Positions 52,638 through 62,811 of a DNA stretch of 64,000 nt are shown in pieces. The notes under the pieces are model-generated. The model was not told the DNA's origin, did not search any database, and was given only the letters and a program-made list of their open reading frames with translations. The number at the start of each line of letters is the position of its first letter. The first letter of the stretch is position 1. The position numbers were made by a program, and so were the translations under genes. The stretch spans positions 186,001 to 250,000 of the forward strand of contig MAAN01000011.1 of assembly GCA_002163135.1 (NCBI GenBank), written 5' to 3'. This DNA is from Alphaproteobacteria bacterium 46_93_T64 (GTDB lineage: Bacteria; Pseudomonadota; Alphaproteobacteria; Sneathiellales; Sneathiellaceae).

Positions 52638-53309
52638 ATGGAAACTCAAACAATGGAACTCAAATTTTCGGGCCTTAAAGCTAAACAGCGTGGAATTCGG
52701 GATACCTTTCCAACTGATCATGGCCTGCGTATTCACCGAGCTTTAAGTTGGCTAAATCGCGCCGAGCTCGCCGGTGAAGATTATGATGCCTCTTTTATTT
52801 TTTACTGGATCTCTTTCAACTCGGCCTATGCAGAAGATGCCGTTGGAGCCGTGAGCGGATCAGAACGCAGTGCGTTTGACGGCTATTTCCAAAAGATTAT
52901 TTCGTTAGACAATGATCAGCTCATCTATAGTGCTATATGGCAGAAATTTTCTGCTTCCATTAGACTGTTGCTTAACAACAAATACGTTTTTCAGCCATTT
53001 TGGAACCATCACAATCAGTTGGATGGGTATAGTGATTGGGAAGCACGTTTTGAAAAGAGTAAATACAAAACGAAAATTGCAATGCAGGAGAGAGACACAA
53101 AAATTATTCTAACTACATTGTTTGACAGGCTTTATGTTCTTAGAAATCAATTGGTGCATGGCGGTGCAACTTGGAATAGTTCGGTAAACCGTGATCAAGT
53201 TCGCGATGGCTCTCGGATACTTGGATTTCTTATCCCGCTATTTGTTGATCTAATGATGGACAATTCAAAGCTAAATTGGGGTGCTCCATATTATCCGGTT
53301 GTGGAATAG
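52638..53309 (+). CDS. HEPN-domain protein (ApeA-like HEPN)
   Basis: LYVLRNQLVHGGATWNSSVNR: Rx4H-type motif RNQLVH, typical HEPN C-terminal context. Confidence 0.7.
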   Translation: METQTMELKFSGLKAKQRGIRDTFPTDHGLRIHRALSWLNRAELAGEDYDASFIFYWISFNSAYAEDAVGAVSGSERSAFDGYFQKIISLDNDQLIYSAIWQKFSASIRLLLNNKYVFQPFWNHHNQLDGYSDWEARFEKSKYKTKIAMQERDTKIILTTLFDRLYVLRNQLVHGGATWNSSVNRDQVRDGSRILGFLIPLFVDLMMDNSKLNWGAPYYPVVE

Positions 53310-53404
53310 CCCGGCTAAATAGATACGCTCAAACTGTTGAAACAAACCGAACGACTTCTGTGCTTTGCTATAATCAATACAATCATTTGAATATGAAAAA
53401 AATA

Positions 53405-53842
53405 TCATAGATCCCTATATTGTGATGTTTTATGTGCTTCAGCAATTCTAGCGCGAAGGACTGGAAGGTTCGTTAGATTCCCATTATTGAGATCGGTTAA
53501 GTTTTCAACCGAATAATTGTTTGTTGTTTTAGTCGATCCATGTGTGTCAGTTTTATTGATGATTTCAAAAACCACGTTTTCAAAGAAAATTTCGTTCCAT
53601 TTTCCTACGCCCGTTCGACTTAATGTTCGATAGAAGTAGCCGGGGTATCCACGTATTTGTTTTTTTGAATCTGTTAGTTTGTTCTCTAGTAAGGTTATCA
53701 GTTGCCTAAAAAAAGCTTCTGCTTCCTCTAGTTCATATTTATCAGATAACTTTATGGCATGTTTTTTAGCATGTTCTATTCCAATCTCTATTTCGTTAGC
53801 AGATTTATTTTTCCAACTTTCAAGTAATTTTTGATAATTCAT
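53405..53842 (-). CDS. hypothetical protein
   Basis: 145-aa ORF. Confidence 0.55.
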   Translation of the reverse strand: MNYQKLLESWKNKSANEIEIGIEHAKKHAIKLSDKYELEEAEAFFRQLITLLENKLTDSKKQIRGYPGYFYRTLSRTGVGKWNEIFFENVVFEIINKTDTHGSTKTTNNYSVENLTDLNNGNLTNLPVLRARIAEAHKTSQYRDL

Positions 53843-54006
53843 TTATATCACCTCTTCGTATCCAGTAAGAGCGAGAGATTCATATCACCCGATCAAATTT
53901 TTATTATATAAATTGCCATTTTTTGTTGTTGTTGCACTTGGATCCAATTTAATTCGTGAGGGCGGAGCACTATCCGGTCGTAATATTTAAGTAAAACTTA
54001 GGATAA

Positions 54007-54648
54007 TCATCTGGAGCCAGCATCTGCAGTTGCAATTTTCGTGAGAAGTTCTTGCAAAACATTTAGAAATTTCTCATTAGGAGAAATTGTTCGTTTAATG
54101 ATATCTCCTCGCTGTTTTTCATAAGCATACCAGATTTCGACAATAACCTTTTCAATGGGCCACTCAATAGTCGATATTTCGTTTCTATTTTCTATTAGGC
54201 GGCAACCCTCAATAATTGCTTCTTTTCGTCTTTTCGTGTCGGATTTATGCCAGCTATCGATCGTTAGATCAGCTAAGGGGATATAGCTATTATCCAAGCC
54301 ATAATTTGCCTGTTTTTCTTTGTTGTCTTTAATAATGATAAAAGCAGCGATTCCCCCAGATATAAAGGAGGTTGCCATCAAAATAGAGGTAATTAATCCT
54401 GGAAATATATCGCTGAAAAACACCGCCAAAGTAAAACAGAAGATCGAAAGGAAAATTAGTCCGGAGCTGCCGGCTTCACCAATGTTTCTAAAAATCTTGA
54501 ATAAAATTATTAATCCAATAGTTCCGAAAACAAGTGCGATAATCAGACCAGTGCTTTCCCCGCCCCAGAACAAAGCAACCATTAGCCATAATATAGCCAG
54601 CCAGAATATTCCTAATGCCCAATTGGGTTTAAATGGTTCGTTGGACAT
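54007..54648 (-). CDS. membrane protein, 4 predicted TM segments, unknown function
   Basis: Hydrophobic N-terminal half, soluble C-terminal half. Confidence 0.6.
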   Translation of the reverse strand: MSNEPFKPNWALGIFWLAILWLMVALFWGGESTGLIIALVFGTIGLIILFKIFRNIGEAGSSGLIFLSIFCFTLAVFFSDIFPGLITSILMATSFISGGIAAFIIIKDNKEKQANYGLDNSYIPLADLTIDSWHKSDTKRRKEAIIEGCRLIENRNEISTIEWPIEKVIVEIWYAYEKQRGDIIKRTISPNEKFLNVLQELLTKIATADAGSR

Positions 54649-54723
54649 TATTGCTCTCCCATCTAAGCTGGTGAAACAAGGGTTGTATTGCTACTGCTAC
54701 TAAAGCCTCTTAATTTTAGATGG

Positions 54724-54960
54724 CTATACCTCTTCGTTGAGATCTGTAATCATTTTTGGCCATGATTTGATCAGATCGAGATTTTCCCAAAACCAGTGTT
54801 TGAGCTCGTTTGCGAGCCGAATACCTTCGAGTATTTGGTCTAATTGTTCATTCGCCGATTTTTTGTTATCGATAGGAGGAGACTTCATATAGAGCGTCAG
54901 TCCGGAATTTCCTCCTTTGCGTGGATTTACTGTCGTAGCAAGATTGATAGGCGTTTCCAA
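54724..54960 (-). CDS. hypothetical small protein
   Basis: 78-aa ORF. Confidence 0.4.
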   Translation of the reverse strand: METPINLATTVNPRKGGNSGLTLYMKSPPIDNKKSANEQLDQILEGIRLANELKHWFWENLDLIKSWPKMITDLNEEV

Positions 54961-55142
54961 AAGGTTTGTTGTGAATTTTTCAGTGGTCTTCTCATAATTA
55001 TTTCCCAGGAACCTAGGTTGATGCTCACACTAAGCTTGGCTGCTTTGGAGTGTATGACACACTTCGCAAAGACTATTGAATTCGTTTCGATAGTAGATAA
55101 TTTATTCTCGCTGTTGGGTAGGTTATTGGAAGCAGAAGAAAA

Positions 55143-56645
55143 TTATCTAAAATCCATGTCGCGCACAAGCATCAATAGGCGTTTGAACTCTTCATTGTCT
55201 GTGTCACTTTTCCAAAAATTGATGAACCGGCACACGATCTGAAGATTGTCTTCCTCATAATGCCCATTGCTGTCAATTCGGTCGGGCGACGGTAGAAGGT
55301 TTTTGTCATCATTGGTAGCGTCTTTACTAAATTTTAGGCCAGTAAGTGCGCAACGACCTTCCTGAAGGTGATACAAGGAAGTCATTAATTTTTCTAACTG
55401 CGCCGATGTCATCCTCAGTTCTTTGTTTTTCGATGTCCGTTCAACAGTCTGTCCGTTGGAATTGCGAACAGTATTCTCGATCGAAAGGCACATAGCGACT
55501 ATGGTTTTCTCGCTCCCCCCCAGGATGCGACCTTGGTCATTTCCACCTTTCGAATTTTCGAGTGCGCCAGTAGTTTCCTGCTTCAACAGCGTTGAGAATA
55601 TCCAGCAGAAGGAATGGGCGTCTATAAGACGTACGTTTTCTAAATCGGCGGCGACTGCGATCTGTGGCCGCAGGTTCTCCAGGGTCTGATTATACATGAC
55701 ATAGTTTTCCCAACTACACTGTCGCAATGTAGTGAAATCGATGCCAAGCTCGCAGAAGGCGCGGTCAAATCCTGTAGGCTGAATTGGCATAAACTGATCC
55801 ATATCCTTGAGAAAATAGAAATAGGCGAGCAGCGGATACTTACCACCCGTAAGCTCACTCAGGCGATCGAATGCCACCCCATCTTCCAAATCACCCCGAT
55901 ACAACCCGAATAGTAGATCTTCAATTTCATGTTTCAGTTTAGGATCTGCTACTGCTTCCAGAAGCACCTTATGATCTCTGTTCGCATGTCCGAAGCGGTT
56001 CTGCCAGAAAACAAGATTGTTATCGAGGGTGCTGCTGCTTTCCTGAATCTCAATCGCCGCGATCATGTGGTTCAGAATTACACCTGATCCGATGTCACCC
56101 TCCGACCAATTAGGGGTGTTTAAGAGCTCAAGCGCACGCTCGCGTAGTCGTGGTTTATAGTTTTCCCAAACGGCCGCGAGCCCTTCGTTGAAGTCTTTGA
56201 AGGGATGTCCAGATTTTTCCTCAACCAGATCCTGAAAGTGTTGATATGCAGAGCTGAAAACAAATTTAGTGTGAGGGGCGATGCCAAGCGGACTTTCTGA
56301 AACTGATTTGTCACCCAGATACCAATCGAGAAAGCGAACTAAAGCCTCGGAGCTCTCCACCTCAACCCTTAGCGTCGTTGATGCCGTTAATGGAAGCAGC
56401 TGACCAACTAAATTGGAGTTTCCGTTGGATGGACTATCCATCAGTCTTACGCCTTCAATTGTTGGCGGGGCTGGGGGTTCGAACCAAATACGCGTTTCAG
56501 CAGCCTCCCGGTGAACGGCCAAAACCTTCCCAATTGGGGTAGTGAAGCCAATTACTTTGTCTGTGGGTGTTTTAGTCGGTTGCCCGAGTTTTGATTGAAG
56601 GATCTTCTCAGATTCTTGAATTGATAAAGTCATGATGTGCCCCAA
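55143..56645 (-). CDS. HNH endonuclease domain protein
   Basis: C-terminal QEGRCALTGLKF...LLPSPDRIDSNGHYEEDNLQIVCRFINFWKSD. Confidence 0.75.
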   Translation of the reverse strand: MGHIMTLSIQESEKILQSKLGQPTKTPTDKVIGFTTPIGKVLAVHREAAETRIWFEPPAPPTIEGVRLMDSPSNGNSNLVGQLLPLTASTTLRVEVESSEALVRFLDWYLGDKSVSESPLGIAPHTKFVFSSAYQHFQDLVEEKSGHPFKDFNEGLAAVWENYKPRLRERALELLNTPNWSEGDIGSGVILNHMIAAIEIQESSSTLDNNLVFWQNRFGHANRDHKVLLEAVADPKLKHEIEDLLFGLYRGDLEDGVAFDRLSELTGGKYPLLAYFYFLKDMDQFMPIQPTGFDRAFCELGIDFTTLRQCSWENYVMYNQTLENLRPQIAVAADLENVRLIDAHSFCWIFSTLLKQETTGALENSKGGNDQGRILGGSEKTIVAMCLSIENTVRNSNGQTVERTSKNKELRMTSAQLEKLMTSLYHLQEGRCALTGLKFSKDATNDDKNLLPSPDRIDSNGHYEEDNLQIVCRFINFWKSDTDNEEFKRLLMLVRDMDFR

Positions 56646-56864
56646 AAACTAAGTTGTGCTTTAAAAAAGTAAAATATATTTCAAGAGAATTCTCGGTTAT
56701 ATGTCAGGATTTTTCTCAATGGTTCGTGCCACCGAATGAGACTGGCTTCCTTGTTAGTTCGGAAGTTTTCAATCTATGCATTTGGTTCTCTTGGTGACCT
56801 ATATTGATGTTCTGAGAATTGATCCTTTTGCAATAAACAATCGAAGTGACAAAGATTCTATAAT

Positions 56865-59800
56865 TCAAACCAATTGAACCAGTCCTCCTGTCACCGCGAA
56901 ATGAATCCATTTACTGATCACTGGTTTCCCTGTGGCTTTACTGATGCCTTTTGCATAAGCTTCAAGTTGCCCCGAATAACTGAGGGCAATTTTCTCCCAT
57001 TCTGATTTCGCGCGTGGGGAAGCCTTGTGGTCAATGAGAATAAAACCTTCGTCTGTCTCCAGTAACAGATCTATCCAACCGGCTATGCGTTGGCCTGTTT
57101 CGAGTTCGTATTGAATGGGATATTCTGAGTAATACCGGATAGGTTTAAAGTTGTCAGAAACGGCACTCAGAAAACGGTTAACGGATTCCTCAGCAGCTTC
57201 CTTTGAAATGGTATTCTGCATTTCGTGGTCTATAAGTATGCGTTTGGTAGCATCCTGTCCCAATATTGTCGTGGCGATTACTGCATGTAATGCTGATCCG
57301 AGCGTCGCCGGGTCATAGTGACCACTAACTTCAATGCGATCGCCTAGTGGAATTATTTCTCCAACGCTTGCCGTTTCAATAGGCTCGGCGCTGGAAGGAC
57401 TTACTTTCAGGGGTAGAAACTCTTCTTTGTGAGTAGCTGTTAGAGGCCAGATTGGTTTGAATTCTTCGGTGGAAGTTATTGACTCTCCAGCACTCAATTC
57501 ACGGACCCGGCTGGGTATTGAGGTACCATCGGGTAAAGCAAGCATATCACCGCCAGGAAGCATCCAGTCCGCATCCAATGTACCCATCCACGGGCCTGTA
57601 TCCGTCTGGTTAGGCATTGTAATGATCAGGGCGTCGCGGGGACGAGTGAGAGATACGTATAACAATCGTTTTACTTCGGCGATCTCCTGCTTCGAGGCGA
57701 CAACTCCCTCTGGGCTTGCTTCTATTTCCTCGATTAGTGCAACATTCTGGCCCTGTAAGCCAAAGAACAATGGCCAATAGCGAAGAGTACGACCTGCAAG
57801 TGGATTTTCCAATGTTATTGGTTCCGGAGACGGCAAAACTGAAAGTCCCCAAATTCGTGGTTTCAACTTCGATTCAAGATCGATAGCAATCACAATAGGC
57901 CATTCCAAACCTTTGGCCCCGTGATGTGTGATGAGCTGGATCGCATCTTCACTTTCTCCCCCTGCCTGAGTGTCTTTCTCCGCTTCTTTCAAGGCGTATA
58001 GCCAAAGGATCAGGCCTGCAGATGTTGCCGGTTCATTTTGAGCTTCACACTGACCGATATAGTCGTCTGCATGCCGCAGAAGAGCTGAAAGATTATTCAT
58101 GCGATGCTGGCTTTGATGTGCACTGGGGCCCCATCGAAAGGCACATTTTTGAACATCTCCAGCATCCATTGCCACACGGAGAGCTTCAACTGGAGTCAGA
58201 AACGGAAGGCGACTTCGCGCTGCTTTCAATGCCGCCAGTGGGCCATCTTTTATATCTTCCAGCCAGGCGTTTGATCGGACATCTGGATCTTTTAAGTAGT
58301 CTATGCGTTTACCAATCCAATTTTCCGGATTTTCGCAAGTCGTCAGGCTGTGGATTTCTGCCGTGGCCAGGGTGTCTAGAGGATCAATGAGGCGGCGGAA
58401 GCATGCCATTGCCAAGCTAGCCTCGGGAGTATTCAGAAGGCCAGCCCGATTATAACGGATCGGTAGGTTGGCTTCAGCCAGTGCGGTCGCTATTTCTTCC
58501 AAATTAACGTTTGTGCGGCAGAGGATAGCAATATCGCTGAATGTTGCTTTGCGCTGTTCATCTGTTTCTTTATCAACGATTGTTTTCCCATTCCCAAATA
58601 ATGAGAGAATTCCTTCCGCAAGGGCTTGGCTTCTCAGTTTTTTATTTTTCCCTGCGAGGCGCCAAAGCTCAACAGCGGGCTCGCCTAAAACAGGTTTTCG
58701 CGCGGCTTCAAGGGTCACCTGTTCAGCAGACAAGGTGTCTGAAAATGCGGGTGCAAAAAGATTATTGGCATATGCCACGAGGTCTGGGGTGGATCGCCAT
58801 GATTTTCCGAGTATCTCGAGAGACTGACCATCTTCAATAATGCGGTCAACCACGGCAGTCATGAGAGAGGGGTCAGATCCACGAAACCCGTATATGGACT
58901 GCTTCACATCCCCAACCCAGATCACCTGATCCGCAAGCTGCGAGAGTTTGAGAAAGAGGGCTAACTGTATTGGGCTGGTGTCCTGGAATTCATCCACCAT
59001 GAGAAGTTGGAGTTCTTCCTTCAGGGTTTGTTTTACCAACGGATTCTCCAGCAGCTTGTACAGGCGTTGCTCCTGGTCAACGAAATCGATAAGACCCTTT
59101 TGGGTTTTTACCTGCTGATAGGCATCGAGTGTATCAGCAGCAATTTCAAAGGCTTTCTCAGCAAAATTTCTGATGTCCTCTTGAAGCCGCGAGTGTTTTC
59201 CAAAGTCGATTGCAATATCGGCAATTAGCTCGGCGTAAGATTTAGATTTGGCGCCTGGCCAATTTTTTTCTTTAGTTAGAGCAATCCATTCAGCCCAGGT
59301 CGCTCTTCTATTTTGTAGAGCAGTTCTGAGGCCCTGGATCCGGGAGAGGTATTCGCGTGTTTTTTTCGTTCCGTCTAAATCCGTATCAATGCTCGAGATC
59401 GCAGCAGTTAAAGAGCCAACCAAGGCTTCATCTAAATTGCGACCCGTTGGCGCGGGGAAATGCGATAACAGTTGATCCGCACTGGACCGGCCCAGATGTC
59501 TGATATCATCAGCTGACTGGTTGTTGGCACGCGCCGCATCAACAATCGACTTTATTTCCGCGCGCCATTTCATCTGATTGTTTTTATCGTTGATCTGAAG
59601 ACGGTGGCAAAGATCGTTCATTTGTTTTAAGGGAGCTGTATCTTTCTCAAATACTTGCTCCATCGCCCGATAGAAAACGATTTCACTCTGAACCTCATCT
59701 AGCACCTGCTGGTCAGGCGGCATGCCGGCTTCGAAGGTGAAACGCCGAAGGATTTCTCCGCAAATGCTGTTGACAGTACCAATCAGAGATTGTTCCATCT

Positions 59801-60008
59801 GATTTGCTACGTCGAGCCTGCCAGACAGTATCAGTTTGCTGCGAACACGCTCTTTGAGTTCGCCAGCGGCCAGCTTGGTAAATGTTGTTGCAATGACACC
59901 AGCAGGTTCAACTCTTCCTGAAGAGAGCATTTCTTCCATTTTTTCAGTAAGTGTATAGGTTTTACCGCTGCCAGCACCGGCACTGATGAAATTAATGTTT
60001 ATGTTCAT
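56865..60008 (-). CDS. UvrD/AddA-like helicase-nuclease
   Basis: FISAGAGSGKTYTL Walker A, LMVDEFQDTSPIQ, WVGDVKQSIYGFRG, LLYVSLTRPRDALI; C-terminal GWIDLLLETDEGFILIDHKAS...QLEAYAKG nuclease. Confidence 0.92.
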   Translation of the reverse strand: MNININFISAGAGSGKTYTLTEKMEEMLSSGRVEPAGVIATTFTKLAAGELKERVRSKLILSGRLDVANQMEQSLIGTVNSICGEILRRFTFEAGMPPDQQVLDEVQSEIVFYRAMEQVFEKDTAPLKQMNDLCHRLQINDKNNQMKWRAEIKSIVDAARANNQSADDIRHLGRSSADQLLSHFPAPTGRNLDEALVGSLTAAISSIDTDLDGTKKTREYLSRIQGLRTALQNRRATWAEWIALTKEKNWPGAKSKSYAELIADIAIDFGKHSRLQEDIRNFAEKAFEIAADTLDAYQQVKTQKGLIDFVDQEQRLYKLLENPLVKQTLKEELQLLMVDEFQDTSPIQLALFLKLSQLADQVIWVGDVKQSIYGFRGSDPSLMTAVVDRIIEDGQSLEILGKSWRSTPDLVAYANNLFAPAFSDTLSAEQVTLEAARKPVLGEPAVELWRLAGKNKKLRSQALAEGILSLFGNGKTIVDKETDEQRKATFSDIAILCRTNVNLEEIATALAEANLPIRYNRAGLLNTPEASLAMACFRRLIDPLDTLATAEIHSLTTCENPENWIGKRIDYLKDPDVRSNAWLEDIKDGPLAALKAARSRLPFLTPVEALRVAMDAGDVQKCAFRWGPSAHQSQHRMNNLSALLRHADDYIGQCEAQNEPATSAGLILWLYALKEAEKDTQAGGESEDAIQLITHHGAKGLEWPIVIAIDLESKLKPRIWGLSVLPSPEPITLENPLAGRTLRYWPLFFGLQGQNVALIEEIEASPEGVVASKQEIAEVKRLLYVSLTRPRDALIITMPNQTDTGPWMGTLDADWMLPGGDMLALPDGTSIPSRVRELSAGESITSTEEFKPIWPLTATHKEEFLPLKVSPSSAEPIETASVGEIIPLGDRIEVSGHYDPATLGSALHAVIATTILGQDATKRILIDHEMQNTISKEAAEESVNRFLSAVSDNFKPIRYYSEYPIQYELETGQRIAGWIDLLLETDEGFILIDHKASPRAKSEWEKIALSYSGQLEAYAKGISKATGKPVISKWIHFAVTGGLVQLV

Positions 60009-62707
60009 CCGTTTGTCCTCCAGCCGGTAATGGCAGAATAATCATTAAAACTGTCACTCGTTTTGGGTATTTCCAGACCATCCTCATCAGCCTTAGACTC
60101 GTCGGTAGGCTCGGTACCAGATACGGTCACTTCGATAAGACCTTGATCAAATTGTTCCTTGCGCCACCGCCAGGTATGTTCAAATCGCTGCCAGTATTGC
60201 GGCCAGTTTTCCTGATTTTCCGGAATAATGCGTTCAGCACCTGGAAACCAATCATGATCCAGGCTGAGCATTTGAGCGTCATTCACGATGAAAAAGCTGA
60301 GGGCAGGAGAATGAGCAGGATTTATGCCAAAACGCATATGGGCGTATGTCGCTAACTGAAGATAGTTACTGGATAGCAAGGACTTGCGTCTATATGTTCG
60401 CCCGCCCCATTTTATATCAATTATGGCTTCTTTACCGTCATTGCGGGTCGCTAACAGGTCGATCGAGCCTGTCAAGTTGCCACCTATAAAAGTACCATTT
60501 TGCCCGAGCTCCATCTGGACACTGACTATTTTTGCCTGCTGCAACTGACCAATCAGGAAAGAGAGTGAATCCTGTAAAATACGAATAAGTTGCTGACACT
60601 CGGCCTGGCGCCCAAGTTCGAGCAAATTGGCCCCTTCCTGCTGAAATAGCGTTCGGGCGTGTTTCTCCACCCAATCAGGAATAAGCGAAATATCAATCGC
60701 CTGTATGTCCGTGTGGTTATTCAGAAAAATCTCGTAGAGGCGATGCGCTAGACTACCTTTCAGCAGGTTGCCGTCCTTCACCTTGGCAAGTGATCCAGCC
60801 TTTATTCTGGCAGCATACCGCAACAACCATTGGTAGGGGCTGTGAATATAGGCGTCGAGGCTTGAATATGATTCAAATTCTCTGGGAGATAATTCTACAT
60901 TTTCAGGTAATTTCCACCATCTGGCCCGGGCAGGGAGAGCTTGAATTTCAAGCTCGGATTGAGAAATTCCCAGAGATGAAAGGACACCATCATCTCCGAG
61001 TGAGAATACTGGCAAGCCTTCCGTTAGACTGGATATTTGATCCCACACAGGGTGGTGGCGATCGACATCGCTGTGAAGAACAATAACGCATTTCTCAACG
61101 GTGTTCAGGATGGGTCTTAGCCATGCCTTGCCGAGCCATTTCAGTTGCGCATCTTCCGTCTGCAATTGAACACCATTATCTGCAAGTGCTTTTCTCTCAG
61201 CCTTGGACCAAGGCCAGCGGTGGATATGGTCAGTTGCCTGACAGTCCCACCAGACTACTGAGTTTACGGGATCGTAAAATGCACCAGCATGTTCTGCCCG
61301 AAGGGCTTTCGGCAGCCCTGCACAAGTTTCTGCCTGTCGGTCTGCGACTGGAGCGCCTGTTCCTCTCACGTCTTCGATGAGGCGCTGTACATTGTCTCTT
61401 GTTAGCGTATCGAGACCGTGAGCCTTAAGGCGTTCGATGGCGTGCACAAATTCATTGGTTTGATTTTGCGCAATGTAATACAGAGATTTCAGGGTTGGAT
61501 TTTCGGTTGCTTCCGTTGCCTCTATCAACCAATTGGCGATCCTCTGTGCACGCTCAGTAAGTGTTGCGCTATCCACTCCACTCGTTGGTGAAAATCGAGG
61601 AGATTCCAGCCAGTAACGGATATTTTTCAGCTGGCGCTCTTTGGATTTCCCGTCTTCATCAGCCAAGCAGTGTTCAATCGCTTTTTCCCATTCAGCACTG
61701 CCTATACCTGGAACATCTGCGACAACTCGCGCCAACTGTTCGCGATGACGAGCTGGAATTGGTCCTAAGGAATGGGACAAAAACTGAAATAGTGCAGTTG
61801 TATTCAGAGGTTTCCATAGGAGGTCGCAGGCCAATGGCAACACTTGAAAAATGGGCCGCCAGGGTGATAATGCGCTATAGCCCAGGCGGGGATTGTTTGT
61901 TGCCTCAAGCATTTCGTCAAGCAGGTCACCCCGTTTTTCCGCCAGGATAGCGTGAGATTTGTCTGGGAACTCTGTAAGCCGTTTTTGAGTGAGAAGCGAG
62001 GTCATCAGGAGACTGTCATGCACAGAACTTGCGCGTAACACAACGATCGAGCCATCACCACTAAGGCCGACTTTTTCATTGGACGACCGAAGGAGGTGCT
62101 GTTGCAGATTGTATATATCACTTCCTGCTGCGCCTTGAGGAGGTATGTCTTCAGCCTCGGTGACTGAAGTGCCGACAGCTTCAATCAGCCGTTGCCACAG
62201 ATACGGAAAATCCACCAGTTGATCCAGCAGATGTATAGACGCAATAGCGACCGGGTTATTGGCAAGTAACTCAATCACCTTCTGTATGCGCTGGCCGAGT
62301 CCTGGTTCTACCGCGCCCGCTGCAATTTTCTCAATAGCCGCCATATCGACAAGTTTGGGTGGGACGGCTTTGTCAAACCGGCTATTCCATCCTGCGAGAT
62401 ACCAGTGATCCCGCCACTGCAAGAGTGTTTTAGCCACTGAAAATGGGTCGGCATCATAGGAAGCATGATAAAAAGCATTCTTATGATTGGTTTGTTCAAC
62501 GCAAGCCAGATATTGAATCATGCGGGCTGTGAAAGAAACATCGGAAGTCGGAATGCCTAGTTGGGTTTCTAGCAGGTTCAAGAAACCGTTGGGGCCAACA
62601 GTGATTGTCCCGAGCGCATCAGAAGGGGCAGCGGGCAGGGCGCCATCGGCTTTGAGGCCGAGAGAGACGTGAATTTTACTCGATACAATTTCTAAATCGG
62701 CAGCCAT
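60005..62707 (-). CDS. AddB-like protein with C-terminal PD-(D/E)XK nuclease
   Basis: GNLTGSIDLLATRNDGKEAIIDIKWGG...YLQLATYAHM nuclease; 4-nt overlap with the AddA-like gene. Confidence 0.85.
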   Translation of the reverse strand: MAADLEIVSSKIHVSLGLKADGALPAAPSDALGTITVGPNGFLNLLETQLGIPTSDVSFTARMIQYLACVEQTNHKNAFYHASYDADPFSVAKTLLQWRDHWYLAGWNSRFDKAVPPKLVDMAAIEKIAAGAVEPGLGQRIQKVIELLANNPVAIASIHLLDQLVDFPYLWQRLIEAVGTSVTEAEDIPPQGAAGSDIYNLQQHLLRSSNEKVGLSGDGSIVVLRASSVHDSLLMTSLLTQKRLTEFPDKSHAILAEKRGDLLDEMLEATNNPRLGYSALSPWRPIFQVLPLACDLLWKPLNTTALFQFLSHSLGPIPARHREQLARVVADVPGIGSAEWEKAIEHCLADEDGKSKERQLKNIRYWLESPRFSPTSGVDSATLTERAQRIANWLIEATEATENPTLKSLYYIAQNQTNEFVHAIERLKAHGLDTLTRDNVQRLIEDVRGTGAPVADRQAETCAGLPKALRAEHAGAFYDPVNSVVWWDCQATDHIHRWPWSKAERKALADNGVQLQTEDAQLKWLGKAWLRPILNTVEKCVIVLHSDVDRHHPVWDQISSLTEGLPVFSLGDDGVLSSLGISQSELEIQALPARARWWKLPENVELSPREFESYSSLDAYIHSPYQWLLRYAARIKAGSLAKVKDGNLLKGSLAHRLYEIFLNNHTDIQAIDISLIPDWVEKHARTLFQQEGANLLELGRQAECQQLIRILQDSLSFLIGQLQQAKIVSVQMELGQNGTFIGGNLTGSIDLLATRNDGKEAIIDIKWGGRTYRRKSLLSSNYLQLATYAHMRFGINPAHSPALSFFIVNDAQMLSLDHDWFPGAERIIPENQENWPQYWQRFEHTWRWRKEQFDQGLIEVTVSGTEPTDESKADEDGLEIPKTSDSFNDYSAITGWRTNG

Positions 62708-62811
62708 GGTGCAAAATCCGTTTTCTTGTAAGGCAATAAGGGCATTTGTATAGTTTGTGTTTCGGGTGCTTCTCTAAGATCAGCCAATAATTGGCGTTGG
62801 TTCGTTGTTGA

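Noticed and set aside
56480-56500. gttcgaacc resembling a tRNA T-loop (possible att repeat)
   Set aside because: Only the generic T-loop core matches, within the HNH gene; no extended match to the tRNA-Lys 3' end.
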